From: Gerris lacustris
Taxonomy: Eukaryota > Arthropoda > Insecta > Hemiptera > Gerridae
Length of the DNA stretch: 64,000 bases
Direction: 5' to 3'
Assembly: GCA_951217055.1 (NCBI GenBank)
Contig: OX578286.1
Location: 36,302,345 to 36,366,344 of the forward strand
Below are positions 1-12,089 of this stretch, in pieces; the first letter of the stretch is position 1; each line of letters opens with the position of its first letter. The translations under genes were made by a program, and so were the position numbers. The notes under the pieces are model-generated. The model was given only the letters and a program-made list of their open reading frames with translations, ran no database searches and had not been told where the DNA came from.

Positions 1-1737
1 AGGAGTTTGGATTGAATTAGGACTGTTTTCTACCTACCCGGCCAATTAATTTAAAATATTATAAAACATATCTCTTCCCTACTCTACAGCTTCTGCTTGT
101 ATCAGGGTGAAATTATACATGATTATATTTTATTTATTTACAAAACAAAGTGACATTTTTGACATATATAACAAAAATAATCAAAACAAGTCAAGTAACA
201 GGCTTCCTTAATAACACTTTTTCCCGTCTTTTGAAGCTTACGTTTACGCGAGCGTTGCGCGTGAACGCTTGGGTGGATAACATTTTCCGACGAACTCAGC
301 CTGGGCATTGGTAAAATGAACATGTGTACCAAATTTTATCTAACTCGGTGTTCTTTTACTCATGTTATCGTCATCTGTAGATTTCGTGACGGATTTTGCG
401 TGAATGTGATTTTGTGACGGTTATTTTGTGACGGTTATTTTGTGACGGTTATTTTGTGACGGTGATTTTGTGACGGTTATATTGTGACGATGATTTTGGT
501 CGTTTTTTTCGGATTCAATCCCGGGCTCCAGAACGTGCCATAAGGAACTTCGTTCCAAAAATAAATTTATTCAAAATCCTAGTCTTTTATCCTTTTTTAT
601 AGTCCTTCGATATTCTTCTATATGGTTCATAGGTTAATAAGTATATAAGTTTAGTTTTTTGGCATATATAAACGACAATTTTGTGACAATGTGGAGTTTC
701 ACAGCTAGTAGGAGACCTGTATTTAAAAGCAATCACTAGGATTATTTAAATAATAAAAAAATAGGAAAACGAATTTAAAGGCCTGTTGATGCCTCAACTA
801 TTAATATAATCTATAATAATTTTAAGAAAAAATATATATATATATTTTTTAATTATTAATTTCTTATAATAATTCTTTGTATGTATATTTAATAAACTGT
901 ATTTCTTCTTAATTTGATAAAAAAAAAACATTCTAAATATATTTTCTATTTGTGCATGCTTTACATTTGGATACATGATACATTATGAGGTTTTTGGTGG
1001 AATCGGTGTGGATATATTTAATAAAAGGTAATTTTTCTTAATTTATTTACCCTTCTTAGTAGTTTTTCTATTTAGATGTAGCATAAAAAATGGGGAACTG
1101 TTGATGTTTGTCGGGTATAAGCATATTATGGATTTTTAGTTTGTTGGAATACAAATTATAAGTTTTTATTGGTAAATAAATGCATGTAATTTACTTTTGT
1201 TAGGATTCTATTCTATGATAACATTTGGATTAAGGTTTAAATTGGGTATTAAGGTTAATCCATGTATTTTATGTTTTTAAAGTTTATTCAATTTTTAATT
1301 TCCAATGATAAATCTAGATCATTTGGAAATCAAGTGATCTGGATTTGATTCAGACCACAATCCTTTTCCAACAAGCTCCATGGAGCTACTGACGATATAA
1401 GTCGCTAGATTATCGGTGCTCATGCAGCTAAAAGTGTTACTGACAACCGCTTAGATTTTTTTCTGCTAACATTATGAGTTTGTGTATAATTGTGGTGTCT
1501 TTAATTAATTTCTGGTTGTGGGAATTTTATTAAATTATGTCAATCAGTTGGCGATGTAGATTTGATTAAATTATTTACCTTTTTGATTAACATGTATTAA
1601 TAATAGTTGCCTATTCTCCTTGTTAATTAGTAGTCGGGTTAGGTGGGTTTGCTGGTTTTAAGATTGGATGTTATTGTTGATGTTTAGTTTTTTTTAAATT
1701 TTTCCACTAACACTTTTTCTTTGTTTTTTTTTTACAG
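1..1737. other. Spacer upstream of the first exon in the window
   Basis: AT-rich non-coding DNA with no supported gene. The short open frames here are low-complexity. The only structure I see is the 14-bp tandem repeat near 408-495. The final ~35 bases are the pyrimidine tract and AG of the exon 1 acceptor. Confidence 0.6.
408..495. repeat. 14-bp tandem repeat (GTGACGGTTATTTT)
   Basis: About six head-to-tail copies of GTGACGGTTATTTT with single-base variants (GGTGATTTT, GACGATGATTTT). A short, mildly degenerate minisatellite in the spacer. Confidence 0.85.
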
Positions 1738-2180
1738 GTAATAAATACAACTGTACCGCTTGTGGAAGGACATACTCGAGGAAAGACAAGCTTAGTTCTC
1801 ATCTGAAGTACGGCTGCGGCAAAGGTCCTTCGTATCCTTGCCTTTTCTGCCCTTATGAAGCGAAGAGAAAGGATCATCTAAGACGTCACGTGATGCGTCA
1901 CAAAGATCCGATGGACTGTCCGTGCTATGCATGTCAGTTCTGTCCCTACACTGCCAACCGCAAGGACAAATTGAAGAATCACATGGCGGTCAAACATATC
2001 GAATATTTAGAACACTTTCTAAAGTTAGGACAATCTCCGAGTTCGATAACTCCAGCTGAAGAACTGCAGCTGCAAATGCATCATGCAAAGACATTAGAGC
2101 AAATTTTAAAAATGAGCCAATCGCCTGGACCATTTTTAACATCTGAAACGCCTGCGCCTGCGCCTCCTCAACAAGAATAA
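1738..2180 (+). CDS. lola: lola alternative 3' terminal exon 1 (three fingers, Gln/Pro-rich tail)
   Basis: The exon follows a strong acceptor (T-rich tract, TTTACAG ending at 1737). It begins with the last two bases of a Gly codon and adds about 147 residues before TAA. Finger 1 is C2HC (CTACGRTYSRKDKLSSH, then C four residues on). Finger 2 is CLFC...H-x3-H. A third finger, CQFCPYTANRKDKLKNH, follows an unusually Cys-rich linker (CPCYAC). After the fingers comes the longest tail in the array, about 55 residues rich in Gln, Ser and Pro, ending in APAPPQQE. Such a tail could serve protein contacts, but I recognise no domain in it. In lola proteins the fingers bind DNA in the nucleus while the upstream BTB domain dimerises. 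No AATAAA lies close to the stop, so the 3' UTR may be long. Confidence 0.9.
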
Positions 2181-5100
2181 CGAACATTTTTCTTCATTGC
2201 TTTAGGGTATCATCAATATGTAGAAATTGGTGGTGGTCTAGATAGATCTCAAAAACTCAATGGAAGGTTATATCTAAAGTCTGGTTTCTAAGAAGGTTAA
2301 TTTTTTACTTTAAAGTTGGCCAACCATTAGAGCGATGCAAAATGACTATTATCTTAATAATTATGATTTTTTTTTTTTTTTTTCCTGATTTTTCTAAACT
2401 TAGTGACCATATCTAAAAACCTAATGACCATCTCTAAAACCTTATTGACCATCTACAACACCCTAGTATCCTCTACAAAGCCTTAGTTACTATTTTTGTA
2501 AAATAACCTTTGTGGCAAACCAATAACCATGTAGCAACCTCTTAAACGTTTGCCACCACCTCTAGATGTGTTTGGCATCATACAATCCCCGAAGACTGTT
2601 TTCTAAATCAGTGCCTTTATATCGTCTTCCAATTTTAATATTAAAGATTTTAATATTACATTGTTAATACTTTCGGATTAGTCTTGGATAGTTTCAAGTG
2701 ACTTTATCTCTGGCGCCCAACTTGTTGCCCATACATTTCCTCAACATGTTTGTGCTCTTGAACATGAGTTCCTAGCCGATCATTTAATGAACTCTTTTTG
2801 TTTAATTTCTTTTTTCTCTTCAAAAATATTAATTTGCTACTTAATTTTTCAAATTATCATTTTGAAAATGATCCCTCGAAAAAAATTCTTTTTGAACAGT
2901 TGCATTGGCCAATTGTTCAGACTTTTACAGATTTTGACAATAATCTAACGATGCATTTGTATATTTCTTATTATTTTTTTCTAATCTTTCCATGAATCTC
3001 GAAAATTCCATTTTTTTTAAGTATTTGTTATGTTGTGCATATTCAATAAATTAGTCTTTAATCTTGTATACATTTTTTTTCTCGTTTCTTTTTATATTAG
3101 TTGGGATAATTATTAGTGGTATTCTAAAAAATTATTAATTGTTATATATTATATTTTGTTAATTATTAAATTAAAGAGGATAACTGACGAGGCTATTTTT
3201 TGTACAGAAATTGTTAAAAGAATTAGATTTAAGATTATTTTCTTATGGTGGTATTAAAATATAATTTAAATACTTTTATATATATATATATATATTATAA
3301 TTATGTTAATGATATAACATTTTTTTGTTTTCTGTGTAATTCAATAAATGTGTAGTAGTGGATTAAGTTTTCCTCCTAATTTTATACTTATCTACTACAA
3401 ACAGATAAAAGATTTGACACTTTCAATACTTCATACTGCACTAAACTCCACACGTAATAGAGAAGAGCGGGGGGACGTAAGTATCACCGACTGTGTTACC
3501 CCTACTCCAGTTGGTTTATATGATGTCTACTCCCTTGTGATGGTGTATTTAACTTATCTATTAATAAAATCATCGTCTATTAATATTTTGACATAATTAA
3601 TTCTAAATAAAATCTTAGTTTTATTAATTAATAATATATTCATTATTAAATTTAATTTGTTATTCGTTTAACAAAATAAAATACCTAAATATAATTTAAA
3701 AAGTTTTTTTTCTAGTAACCTTAAACTTTGTTTACAATTACTTTTTGTACAAATATTATTTAGGACAATTGTTATTTTTGTTTATTAATTTTGTCTTGGA
3801 GTTATCATTGTAATATTAATTATTTATTATGATTTTTTTTTCTTTTTGTAAGGTATTATTATTTTTAATATAATATTATTTGTTTGTTTAACCTTTATTT
3901 ATTTATTTTATTTTGTTTTTGTTTTGAGTAAAAGAACATATTATTATATTAACTAATTATTAGGTAGATTTATAAGGTATTTGTTTTGTTCATTTATAAT
4001 AGTCTTAATTTATATGGTTTTATTACATAAACGATAATGTGGACCAAATTCAGCAGCTTTTTGTATTACTTATACACATACCAATTTATACATAATTATA
4101 ATATAAAAATCATTAATTATGTAGATTAATTATCAATTGTAGAAATATTATAGTTATTAATTATTGTAATCGACATTTAAAATAATATCAACTCACTATT
4201 ATTAATATATGATTATAATTAATCTATAATTATGCGTATTATTAATAATAATTAATTGTATAATTATTACATAATATAATTATTTAACACGATATTCTTG
4301 CATTCATTTATTTTTGTATATTAATAATATATTTGTTTTGTAATGCATTCATATCATTGTTTATTTATTTTTTCTTAGAGAAGAATTTGGTTTAATTGGT
4401 TTATAGGGGCTATTGAAATTAATTTATTGTATTATTACTAAATGTCTTTTTGTTTTGTAACCTAAGAAATAATAATTTTGTTAAAAATTATTTTGTGTTT
4501 CATTATTTATCCTTTTTTGTTTAATCGGTGACTTTTTAGTAATAAATTGAAAACAAAAAATCAGAACATGACATCATAGAACACAGAATTTTACTCAAAC
4601 TACTTTTGTACAAACTAGAACAAATTTTGGTCCTCCAACCTGGCGAGAAAATAAATACAAAATAAGGTTTCTCCCAAACCTTTTTTGTCTGGTGAAAAAT
4701 AAGTTGCCGATTTCTTAGTTTTTTTTCGCATTTATTTCGATGTTTCGTCAGGTCAATATTGATAATGCCGATACATGAGGCGTTCAGCACTGATATTTTT
4801 GTCCGATCCATCGATATCAATGTTCCAACCCTAGTTAAGTGAGAAGTGTGTTACGGCTAAATAGCAATATTGAAGAAATATAGCATAATTAAGTTAATTT
4901 TTAACTAATTAACAAAATATTTCAGCTAAATGGCGAGGTAGAATGGGAATTAAGTGAAACGATAATGTAAACACTCAATGCCTTTGATGCTGCCACAGAA
5001 GTATTTTTTGGGAGTAAATTCAGCAGCGCAAGAAGCAATGGCATTGGCTGAATGTAAAGGGGCATAAATGAATCATCGTTGCTCCTTAATGTTGGTAACA

Positions 5101-5341
5101 ATGCAAATGTGCTTGCAAATGCTTCCCACTGATTTTATGTTTTTTGCATGCTGAAGCATTCACCAATAAGTTTTTTTTTTTATTTTATTTTGATTATAAT
5201 AAACTTTTAACCATTTACATTAGGAGGAACATTATTAGTTGGTGTGAAAAGGGTGATGGAACTCAATATTTGGGGATTTTTTTTAAATCTAAATGATCCT
5301 TTACTAAAACATGTATCGTATTTTCTTACCCTTTTTTTCAG
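2181..5341. other. Spacer between exons 1 and 2
   Basis: Very AT-rich. Holds a poly-T run near 2369-2384, a short (TA)n run near 3280-3295, and many AT microsatellite stretches between 3600 and 4560. No gene, TIR element or RNA gene seen. Confidence 0.55.
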
Positions 5342-5646
5342 GTGAGAAAAAATTCTTCTGTCCTAAATGCTCGAAGGGTTTTACAAGGAAGAATTCCATG
5401 AACTCTCATAGAAAGCACGTCTGCGGCAAAGAGAAGCTGTCCTGTAACCAGTGTAATTTCAAGACATATATAGGATTTCGTTTTTCAAACCACGTGAAAA
5501 CGCATCATCCGAATAGCAATCAGAAGCTTTCCTTTACCTGCACATTTTGCGACTTCACTACTCCTCTCAGCATTGACTTCAAAAGACATTTGGTCATCAA
5601 ACATGGAGTTTTGTCTTTTAGCACTTTGCAAGGCTTGCCTGATTAA
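5342..5646 (+). CDS. lola: lola alternative 3' terminal exon 2 (three fingers)
   Basis: The acceptor is a run of T then CAG at 5339-5341. The first codon is completed as Gly (G|GT GAG AAA). About 101 residues. Finger 1 is FFCPKCSKGFTRKNSMNSH with the C2HC end (H-RKHV-C). Finger 2 is CNQC...FSNH-VKT-HH. Finger 3 is CTFCDFTTPLSIDFKRH-LVIK-H. The linker before finger 1 (GEKKF) matches the usual 'G-x-KKF' entry of the family. Finger 2 is the most divergent second finger in the array: its helix reads IGFRFSN, with no basic residue at the usual Arg/Lys sites except the R at helix position 3. It ends with a short tail after the last His and TAA. Confidence 0.9.
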
Positions 5647-5784
5647 ATTTTGACAATTCTCTGTAGTTTACTTAGTCTTTTAAGAACCTTTGTAGTTAGC
5701 TCGTTTTATGTTCATCATGTATAAGTTTAAAAATATAAGCAAATAGTTATTTAAGAATATTTTTTTTATTTTATTTTATGTATA

Positions 5785-7107
5785 CTTTATCACATGGGTG
5801 TCTAACCTTGTTGGTTGATGGGCCGGATCTGGATATGATGGTCCATAGACAGGCCGGATCTGGATAAGATGGTCTATAGACATGCCGGATCTGGATATGA
5901 TGGTCTATAGACAGGCCGGATCTGGATAAGATGGTCTATGGACAGGCCGGATCTGGATATAATGGTCTATAGACAGGCCGGATCTGGATAAGATGGTCTA
6001 CGGACAGGCCGGATCTGGATATGATGGTCTATAGACAGGCCGGATCTGGATATGATGGTCTATGGACAGGCCGGATCTGGATAAGATGGTCTATGGACAG
6101 GCCGGATCTGGATATGATGGTCTATGTCTATAGACAGGCCGGATCTGGATAAGATGGTCTATGGACAGGCCGGATCAGGATATGATGGTCTATGTCTATA
6201 GACAGGCCGGATCTGGATAAGATGGTCTATGGACAGGCCGGATCTGGATAAGATGGTCTAAGGACGACCTGGATCGGGATAAAATTACCACTGGATGTAC
6301 AGAATGAAGTAAACAACACGATAACCAAGAAATGTTTACGTTTGTAATCAAACCATATAGCCTAGTAATATAGTATTTACGAAATGAGTTACGACCAAAA
6401 AGGGGTATGATCAAATTATGATTAAAGTCTAGCAAAGTACAAGCAATAGTATAATTCAGTGTAATAATTGGAATTCCTTCATGCTCAAAAGTTTTCCCCG
6501 CTTTGGTCAAACTCAGGGATACCAATCATTAGCAAGAATTTTTAACGTTCATCAGTTCAGAGAAGTTCAAAATTTTGACTTCATATGGTTCGTCTTGGGA
6601 ACACCTGGCCACAAACTTAAGTAGAGCCAAGAAGTGAACATATGGTTCGAGCAAAGCTTTTTTAAGTTTTTGAAGGCTTCATTTGGCAAGGAGCTGTAAA
6701 ATGGTAAAATATCAACGTTTTTATAGCATTCCTGTAAAAGTTGCTTCTAGTTTTCATGTGTTGCGAGGTAATTTAGCTGATGCTCGAGAGAACAGCAGAG
6801 AAAAATCATCCCAATACATTCACCATGGAAATATTTCAAATATCTTCATGAACTGCTGACTCAATTGAATGTCTTCCATTTCAATTTTTAGTACTTCCCA
6901 TTGAATAAACTACAGTCAGTTCCTTGGTAATTTCGAATTCACTTTTAACTCTTCCAATAAACAATAGCTCTTGAGCTGAATCAGAAGTATCATAAATTTA
7001 TCTAAAGCAATAGAAAAACATTCAAACTTTGCATCGTTTAAGTTTATTTGTTACCTTCATTTGTGATCCGGCCTGCAGACCCTAGGTTGAAGACCCCTGC
7101 TTTATCA
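5785..7107 (-). mobile_element. Degenerate hAT transposon with 8-bp target duplication
   Basis: The element spans 5793-7099. The right end read on the minus strand starts CAGGGGTCTTCAACCTAGG; the left end starts CATGGGTGTCTAACCTTG. Both then run into GGCCGGATC. CAGGGGT ends with 8-bp duplications are typical of hAT elements, and CTTTATCA lies directly outside both ends (5785-5792 and 7100-7107). The interior (about 6300-7050) reads on the minus strand as a broken, hAT-transposase-like frame with several stops, so it is inactive. The left subterminal region has been amplified into the 31-bp minisatellite described separately. hAT assignment rests on ends plus TSD; the transposase similarity is a judgement by eye. 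Confidence 0.8.
5821..6270. repeat. 31-bp minisatellite inside the hAT left end
   Basis: About 14 copies of GGCCGGATCTGGATA followed by A/T-GATGGTCTATAGACA, with two copies carrying an extra TCTATG. The unit starts with the GGCCGGATC motif that also sits next to the opposite terminus, so the array grew from the transposon's own subterminal sequence. Confidence 0.9.
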
Positions 7108-7619
7108 TATTAGGACAGTTATTATAAAATAAGATTTCATTTTATTTTATATCTAATTCATCATATAAGGATTAAATTTATTGCTAGAATATGATAAAAC
7201 AAATTAACTATTAAATTTGAAATATATTTAAGAATTAGATGTTATTAAGAAAAGTCATGTGCTATATTCTGTTCATTATTTTAATTTTAATTACATATAG
7301 CCTTAAAAAAAAACCTTTGTAAGTTAATTAGTTCATTAATTAAAGGAGTAAGTTAAAAATTAATTAAAATGTTATTTGAGAATAAGTTATTTTATTTTAT
7401 TTTATGTATAATTTATCATATTAGGAACCTTAAATTTATTGTTAGAATGAAATAAGAAAATTGAATTCTAACAGAGAAATTTTGGGTTTTTGAGAAAAAC
7501 CATATCCTATATTATTCAGGTGTTTGATTTGGAAATATGTTGAAATTACATATTTTCTGCAAAAAGACATTTGCAGAATCATGTTGATAGTAAATTATTA
7601 GTTTAGGATAACATTAGTA

Positions 7620-7966
7620 GGTACTTTTTTACTTTAGCACCCCCCTATATCCCTTTGGGATAATAATTATTTATTTAGACAAAGGAACATATACAGAGTA
7701 GCATATATTCCTATTTATAGTCTAAATTACTGTTAAGACTAAGGGATATTTATTCCAATGTTCCTTGGGACAAAGGAATACCACACTTATGTATATAATT
7801 GTGATCATATCCCTTAGTCTAATCAACTATTAAGATAAAGGAATATTAATATAGAACTTCCCCAGGAGTCTCAATGTCTTGGGGAGACAAACACACAAAC
7901 CTTTGAGACTTCTGTAGGGCAGACTATTGTTTAGAACCAAGGGGGGTGCTAAAGTAAAAAAGTGCC
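7620..7966. mobile_element. Foldback MITE, divergent relative of the TTCTTTAGATTG family
   Basis: Terminal inverted repeats GGTACTTTTTTACTTTAGCA at the left and, in reverse complement, GGCACTTTTTTACTTTAGCA at the right, continuing into CCCCCC. The interior carries the same 'CTATTAAGACAAAGGGATATT' type of sequence as the six closer family members in this window. No coding capacity. Confidence 0.75.
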
Positions 7967-8537
7967 CATTGGTATTGCATAAAACTGTTTTCTGTTTGAG
8001 TTATTAGTAATTTTTAAATGTATGTTTGAATTAATTTTTTCTTTAATTTTTTTTTGCCTTAGCAGCACAAGTGTTTTAGGTTATATTTTAGGATGATAAT
8101 TTAGATTATAAATAAATTTCTTTGTTCTTAATAAAGTTTTATTAAATATTATACTTTTTAATTACTTATTCTTCCTTGTTTTGTTTCTTATGCCGTCAGA
8201 GATGGGTAGGGCAAATTCTCAGATCAATTTTCTGTAACCTACGTTGTCCCTAGCGATTATGCGAAGGTACTGAATTGACTTCCTTCATCTGGTTGCAAAT
8301 CCTTGTTTTCTCTTATTTGAATCGGGATGATAGGTAGATATATACCTATTATCCTATATACCCGATACTGTTTTCTGAAGTGAACGTATTTGTTATGTAA
8401 GTAGTTTATGTGCTTAATGTATTGTTATTTTATTTATCTACGATTGATACGAAATATAAACATTATATCTCTGTTTAGATGCGTAGAAAGTGATTATTTA
8501 CGTACTTGTATTCATTGCGCATGCGCGTCTCATAGTT

Positions 8538-8593
8538 CTGAAGAATTCCTCTTCTTTGCCACGCTAGCGCGGTAAAGAAGAGGAATTCTTCAG
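8538..8593. repeat. 56-bp near-perfect palindrome
   Basis: CTGAAGAATTCCTCTTCTTT pairs perfectly with AAAGAAGAGGAATTCTTCAG. The 16-base centre (GCCACGCTAGCGCGGT) is itself almost palindromic around GCTAGC. It can extrude as a long hairpin or cruciform. No flanking TSD is evident. Confidence 0.85.
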
Positions 8594-8749
8594 CTTTACG
8601 CACGATTAGCGAGTTTGTTTACATTTAACAAGACTAATTTGCTGTTTGTTTAATAAAAGTAATTTTTATATCAAGTTTTTTGTGAAAATCAATGAGTGAT
8701 TTAAATGATTATGACGTGAAGAGAATAATACGTCGCCCGAAATAATTTG

Positions 8750-9000
8750 GCACTTGTATACTGGAAGTTTATTTTTTTATGTATTTATTATTTCAATCTA
8801 ACAATCGTAGATAAAGTATGGTACGCAACTCGAGCGAAAACGGCATTTTGCATTGCTCGTGTGGTTTTACTACCCTCGCTTTCGCTCGGGTGCAAACTCC
8901 ACACTCGCATGCAAAATGCTACTTTCCGCACTCGACGCGTAATGTGCTATTACCTAACTTATTCAATTGTTAGGTTGTCGCTCTACCTGTATTACCCAAT
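8750..9000. repeat. Possible dispersed repeat with GC-rich CGAG/CTCG motifs
   Basis: A locally GC-richer stretch with inverted motifs (ACTCGAGCGAAAA, CTCGCTTTCGCTCGGGT, CACTCGACGCG) that stands out from the AT-rich spacer. I see no second copy in the window, so this is a weak call. Confidence 0.3.
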
Positions 9001-9102
9001 TCCCGTTACCCAATTCTAACCAATTCCATTACGTTCTCTCACATCCAATCTTAAGTTAGATCCTCATTCCTATCCAATGCTTTCTTTTGAACTTTATCCA
9101 TC

Positions 9103-9425
9103 CCAACAATGACCACTCAAAAAACTCTCTTAAACTTAATCCAACCCAACAATGACCACTCAAAAGACTCTCTTAAACTTAATCCAACTCAACAATGACC
9201 ATTCAAAAGACTCTCTTAAACTTAATCCAACTCAACAATGACCATTCAAAAAACTCTCTTAAACTTAATCCAACTCAACAATGACCACTCAAAAGACTCT
9301 CTTAAACTTAATCCAACTCAACAATGACCACTCAAAAAACTCTCTTAAACTTAATCCAACTCAACAATGACCACTCAAAAGACTCTCTTGAACTTAATCC
9401 AACTAAACAATGACCAATCAAAAGT
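9103..9425. repeat. 43-bp minisatellite
   Basis: About seven head-to-tail copies of a unit containing AACAATGACCACTCAAAA and CTCTCTTAAACTTAATCCAA, nearly identical in the centre and decaying to the right. It lies about 420 bp before exon 3. Confidence 0.9.
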
Positions 9426-9845
9426 TTTTCTTTTGATCTTATTCCAACCCAACAATAACCATTCTAAAGATAAGTTTTTAACTAATACCACCAATTTCTT
9501 CAGTATATTCCAAGGTCTTTCAAATTATAATCCAATCCCTTATCAACCCTAATGCCATCTTCCACTCCTCAATCCATCAATGATATTTTCCTATCCATTG
9601 TCTACTCCAATCAACCATACTAAGAATCCTATTCCTCATTCACTGTATCATCGTCCGTTTCAAGAAACTTTATCCCAGTGAACTCATCTATCCTCTTCCT
9701 CGGATTCTGTCATACTTCCAATTTCTCTCCACTGCAATATTTTCTCATCTACATCCAAACGTAACTCTACCTTAAATTATTATATTTCCTTTTCCGAATG
9801 AAATGTGTACAATCTACCTTTATTCTTAAACTGATTTGTTTCCAG

Positions 9846-10048
9846 GTAAATACGTTTGTCCTCAATGTTTCAAATGTTACACATGGAAAAAAACGATGAT
9901 GGCACACCTAAAGCACGAATGCGGCAAGGCTCCGACGTACTTCTGCGAACACTGCGACTACAGGACATGTTGGCGAAGTCACTTCAACAGACATCTTGTT
10001 CTTAGACATTCCAATTTCGCTCGACACATGACTCATTCTGCTAATTAA
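9846..10048 (+). CDS. lola: lola alternative 3' terminal exon 3
   Basis: Acceptor TTTCCAG ends at 9845; the entry codon is Gly (G|GT AAA TAC). About 67 residues. Finger 1 is CPQCFKCYTWKKTMMAH with C2HC spacing. Finger 2 is CEHCDYRTCWRSHFNRH-LVLR-H. Both fingers carry an additional Cys inside the loop (FKC, RTC), unlike most other members. The finger 2 helix (WRSHFNR) resembles that of exon 6 (WKSHLVR). The tail after the last His is short (SNFARHMTHSAN). AATAAA at 10136-10141 is followed by a GT-rich stretch, giving a plausible 3' end about 100 bases after the stop. Confidence 0.9.
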
Positions 10049-10135
10049 TTGTTTTTAAAACCAAAAATACTTTCATGAAAACCTTTTATTTTCTTTGTAA
10101 TTTTTATCAAATATTTGTTAAAAATTAAAGCGGTT

Positions 10136-10141
10136 AATAAA
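10136..10141 (+). promoter_or_regulatory. Candidate poly(A) signal of exon 3
   Basis: AATAAA about 90 bases after the exon 3 stop, with a T/GT-rich stretch (TTGTGTGTATG) about 30 bases further on. Confidence 0.6.
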
Positions 10142-10679
10142 TATCTTTGCAGTGTTTTATTTATTATTATTGTGTGTATGTTTAAGGAATCTTAAAATTG
10201 TTGTTATAATATCGTACAAAAGAACGATGCAAAATATTTTAGCCAGAAGATGAGGTAAAAACAAGTATAGTATTGTATTAAGAGTTTATGGTATTTTTTT
10301 CATAATGAAGTTAGCCAAAAAGCAATCACTATTTTTAATCAGGGAATAGTCATTAGCAAACCAGTAGTGAGTGTATTATCAAACCATCAATAAAAATTAT
10401 AAAATTACACTCCACAGTCATCTTCAGTGTACTGATCAAACAATCAGTAAATGGCTATGTTGTCCAAAAACTATACAGTTATCACAAATGCTGAAATGCA
10501 CCTGTGTGCCAAATTTCGTTTAAATCGGTCAATTTTTACGTCAGTTATCGCTTGACAAACGAACAAACAAACTTTAACCCTAAGAATCTGAAATGAAGAA
10601 CTACTACGCTCGTTCTGTATCGTGCATTTTTTTAAATTTCATGGATCGACTAACTGAATGTTGGTTTATTATTTTGCAG

Positions 10680-10900
10680 ATAAGTTCCAGTGTACCGTAT
10701 GTGGTGTGAGTTACACCAAGAAGAACTCACTTTATGTCCACATGAGATTTAAATGTGGCAAAGCACCTGCGTTTCAATGTCCTGACTGCAACTATTCATC
10801 ACACTGGAAGGAGAACTTGAAGAAACATTATGTTCTAAAGCACTCTGTTAAAGGAGACCTGATAAAGTTAACTGTTAATAGCATGAGAAAGTTGACTTAA
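10680..10900 (+). CDS. lola: lola alternative 3' terminal exon 4 (pair with exon 5)
   Basis: Acceptor ATTTTGCAG ends at 10679. The entry codon is G|AT, so the first residue is Asp, followed by KFQC. About 73 residues. Finger 1 is CTVCGVSYTKKNSLYVH with C2HC end (MRFKC). Finger 2 is CPDCNYSSHWKENLKKH-YVLK-H. The tail SVKGDLIKLTVNSMRKLT resembles that of exon 5 (KANLIKLAMQS), so the pair is alike beyond the fingers and is likely an old tandem duplication. It lies only 631 bp after exon 3, the shortest spacer in the window. Confidence 0.9.
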
Positions 10901-11148
10901 TTTCTAATCACACTTTTCATCTTAAGTTAGAATTATGTTAGTTTGTTAAATTAAGATTTTGTTTTTTTTCCTTTTTGTAAATTTAAAGTTGTAATTATTT
11001 TTAAAAATTATAATTAAAAAAAAAAAAAAAAAATGCATTTCCTTTTTTTACTTCAAAATTAGCAATTTGTGTTTGGTTTTGTAATATTTTTATGAATTTA
11101 CATGTTCGACGGTCCTTTAGGTCTAAACAAATGATCTTAAACGTAGTG

Positions 11149-11350
11149 TGCAGTGTGCAGTGTGCCACATAGCTTCCTCATGTCCTATTTTTTCGGTTCT
11201 TGTTCGGTGTATACGCGGATCAAAATTTGCTTCCGAGCTTACAGAAGGTAACGGAAGCTATGTGATCGTTCTGAAGAACAAACATTTTTTGATGTCTCTG
11301 ACTTCAAAAACTCTAAGACAGATTTTAAGTTATAATGTGCCACTGACATA
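11149..11350. repeat. Dispersed repeat copy (GGAAGCTATGTG family)
   Basis: Carries GTGTGCCACATAGCTTCC near 11157 and a block reading CGAGCTTACAGAAGGTAACG then GAAGCTATGTGATCGTTCTG. Blocks of the same sequence recur at 62953-63000 and, inverted, near 47637-47665 and 63497-63545. Function and class unknown. Confidence 0.7.
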
Positions 11351-11589
11351 AGGGGACAGCCAACGTTATGCTTCACCTTTTTTTGTCGCGTCATTAGCTA
11401 TCTTATTTAATCAGTGTGTCATCTGCTAACTTACTGATGCAGTGCGTTATTTTCTATAGCTTACTGATGCAGCGCGTCATTAGCTATCTTATTGAATCAG
11501 TGTGTCATCTGCTAGCTGATGCAGTGCGTTATTTTGTCACAGCGACTGATGGCCTATACCAATGATGGATCAACCAGGTACTATTCACT

Positions 11590-12051
11590 GCTGAATTGTA
11601 TCTTTTTACTGGTCTTATATTACTTTGCTTTGTAAGTTTCATCGCACATTTCCGTTTCCCCAATTTTGAACCACTTCCCGTGATTCAATCTTCCTCAAAT
11701 TTTGCACATAGATACAACTAAGGTGAACAATACAGAAACAAAAAAAAAAAAATAAAAATAAAATAAAAATGGCGTCAAATTTATTTGCTTTTCAAGTTTC
11801 ATCGCACACCTATTACCCCAATTTTGAACCACTTACCGTCATTGAATCTTCCCCAAATTTTGCACATAGATACAACTAAGGTGAAGAATACAGAAACCAA
11901 AAAAAAATAAAATAAAATAAAAGTGGCGTCAAATTTATTTGCTTTTTAAGTTTCATCGCACACCTATTACCCCAATTATGAACCACTTACCGTGATTCAA
12001 TCATCCCTAAATTTTGCACATAGATACAACTAAGGTGAAGAATACAGAAAC

Positions 12052-12089
<38 letters not shown>

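Noticed and set aside
5821..6270. CRISPR-like array
   Set aside because: Contiguous 31-bp minisatellite without unique spacers, inside a eukaryotic transposon.
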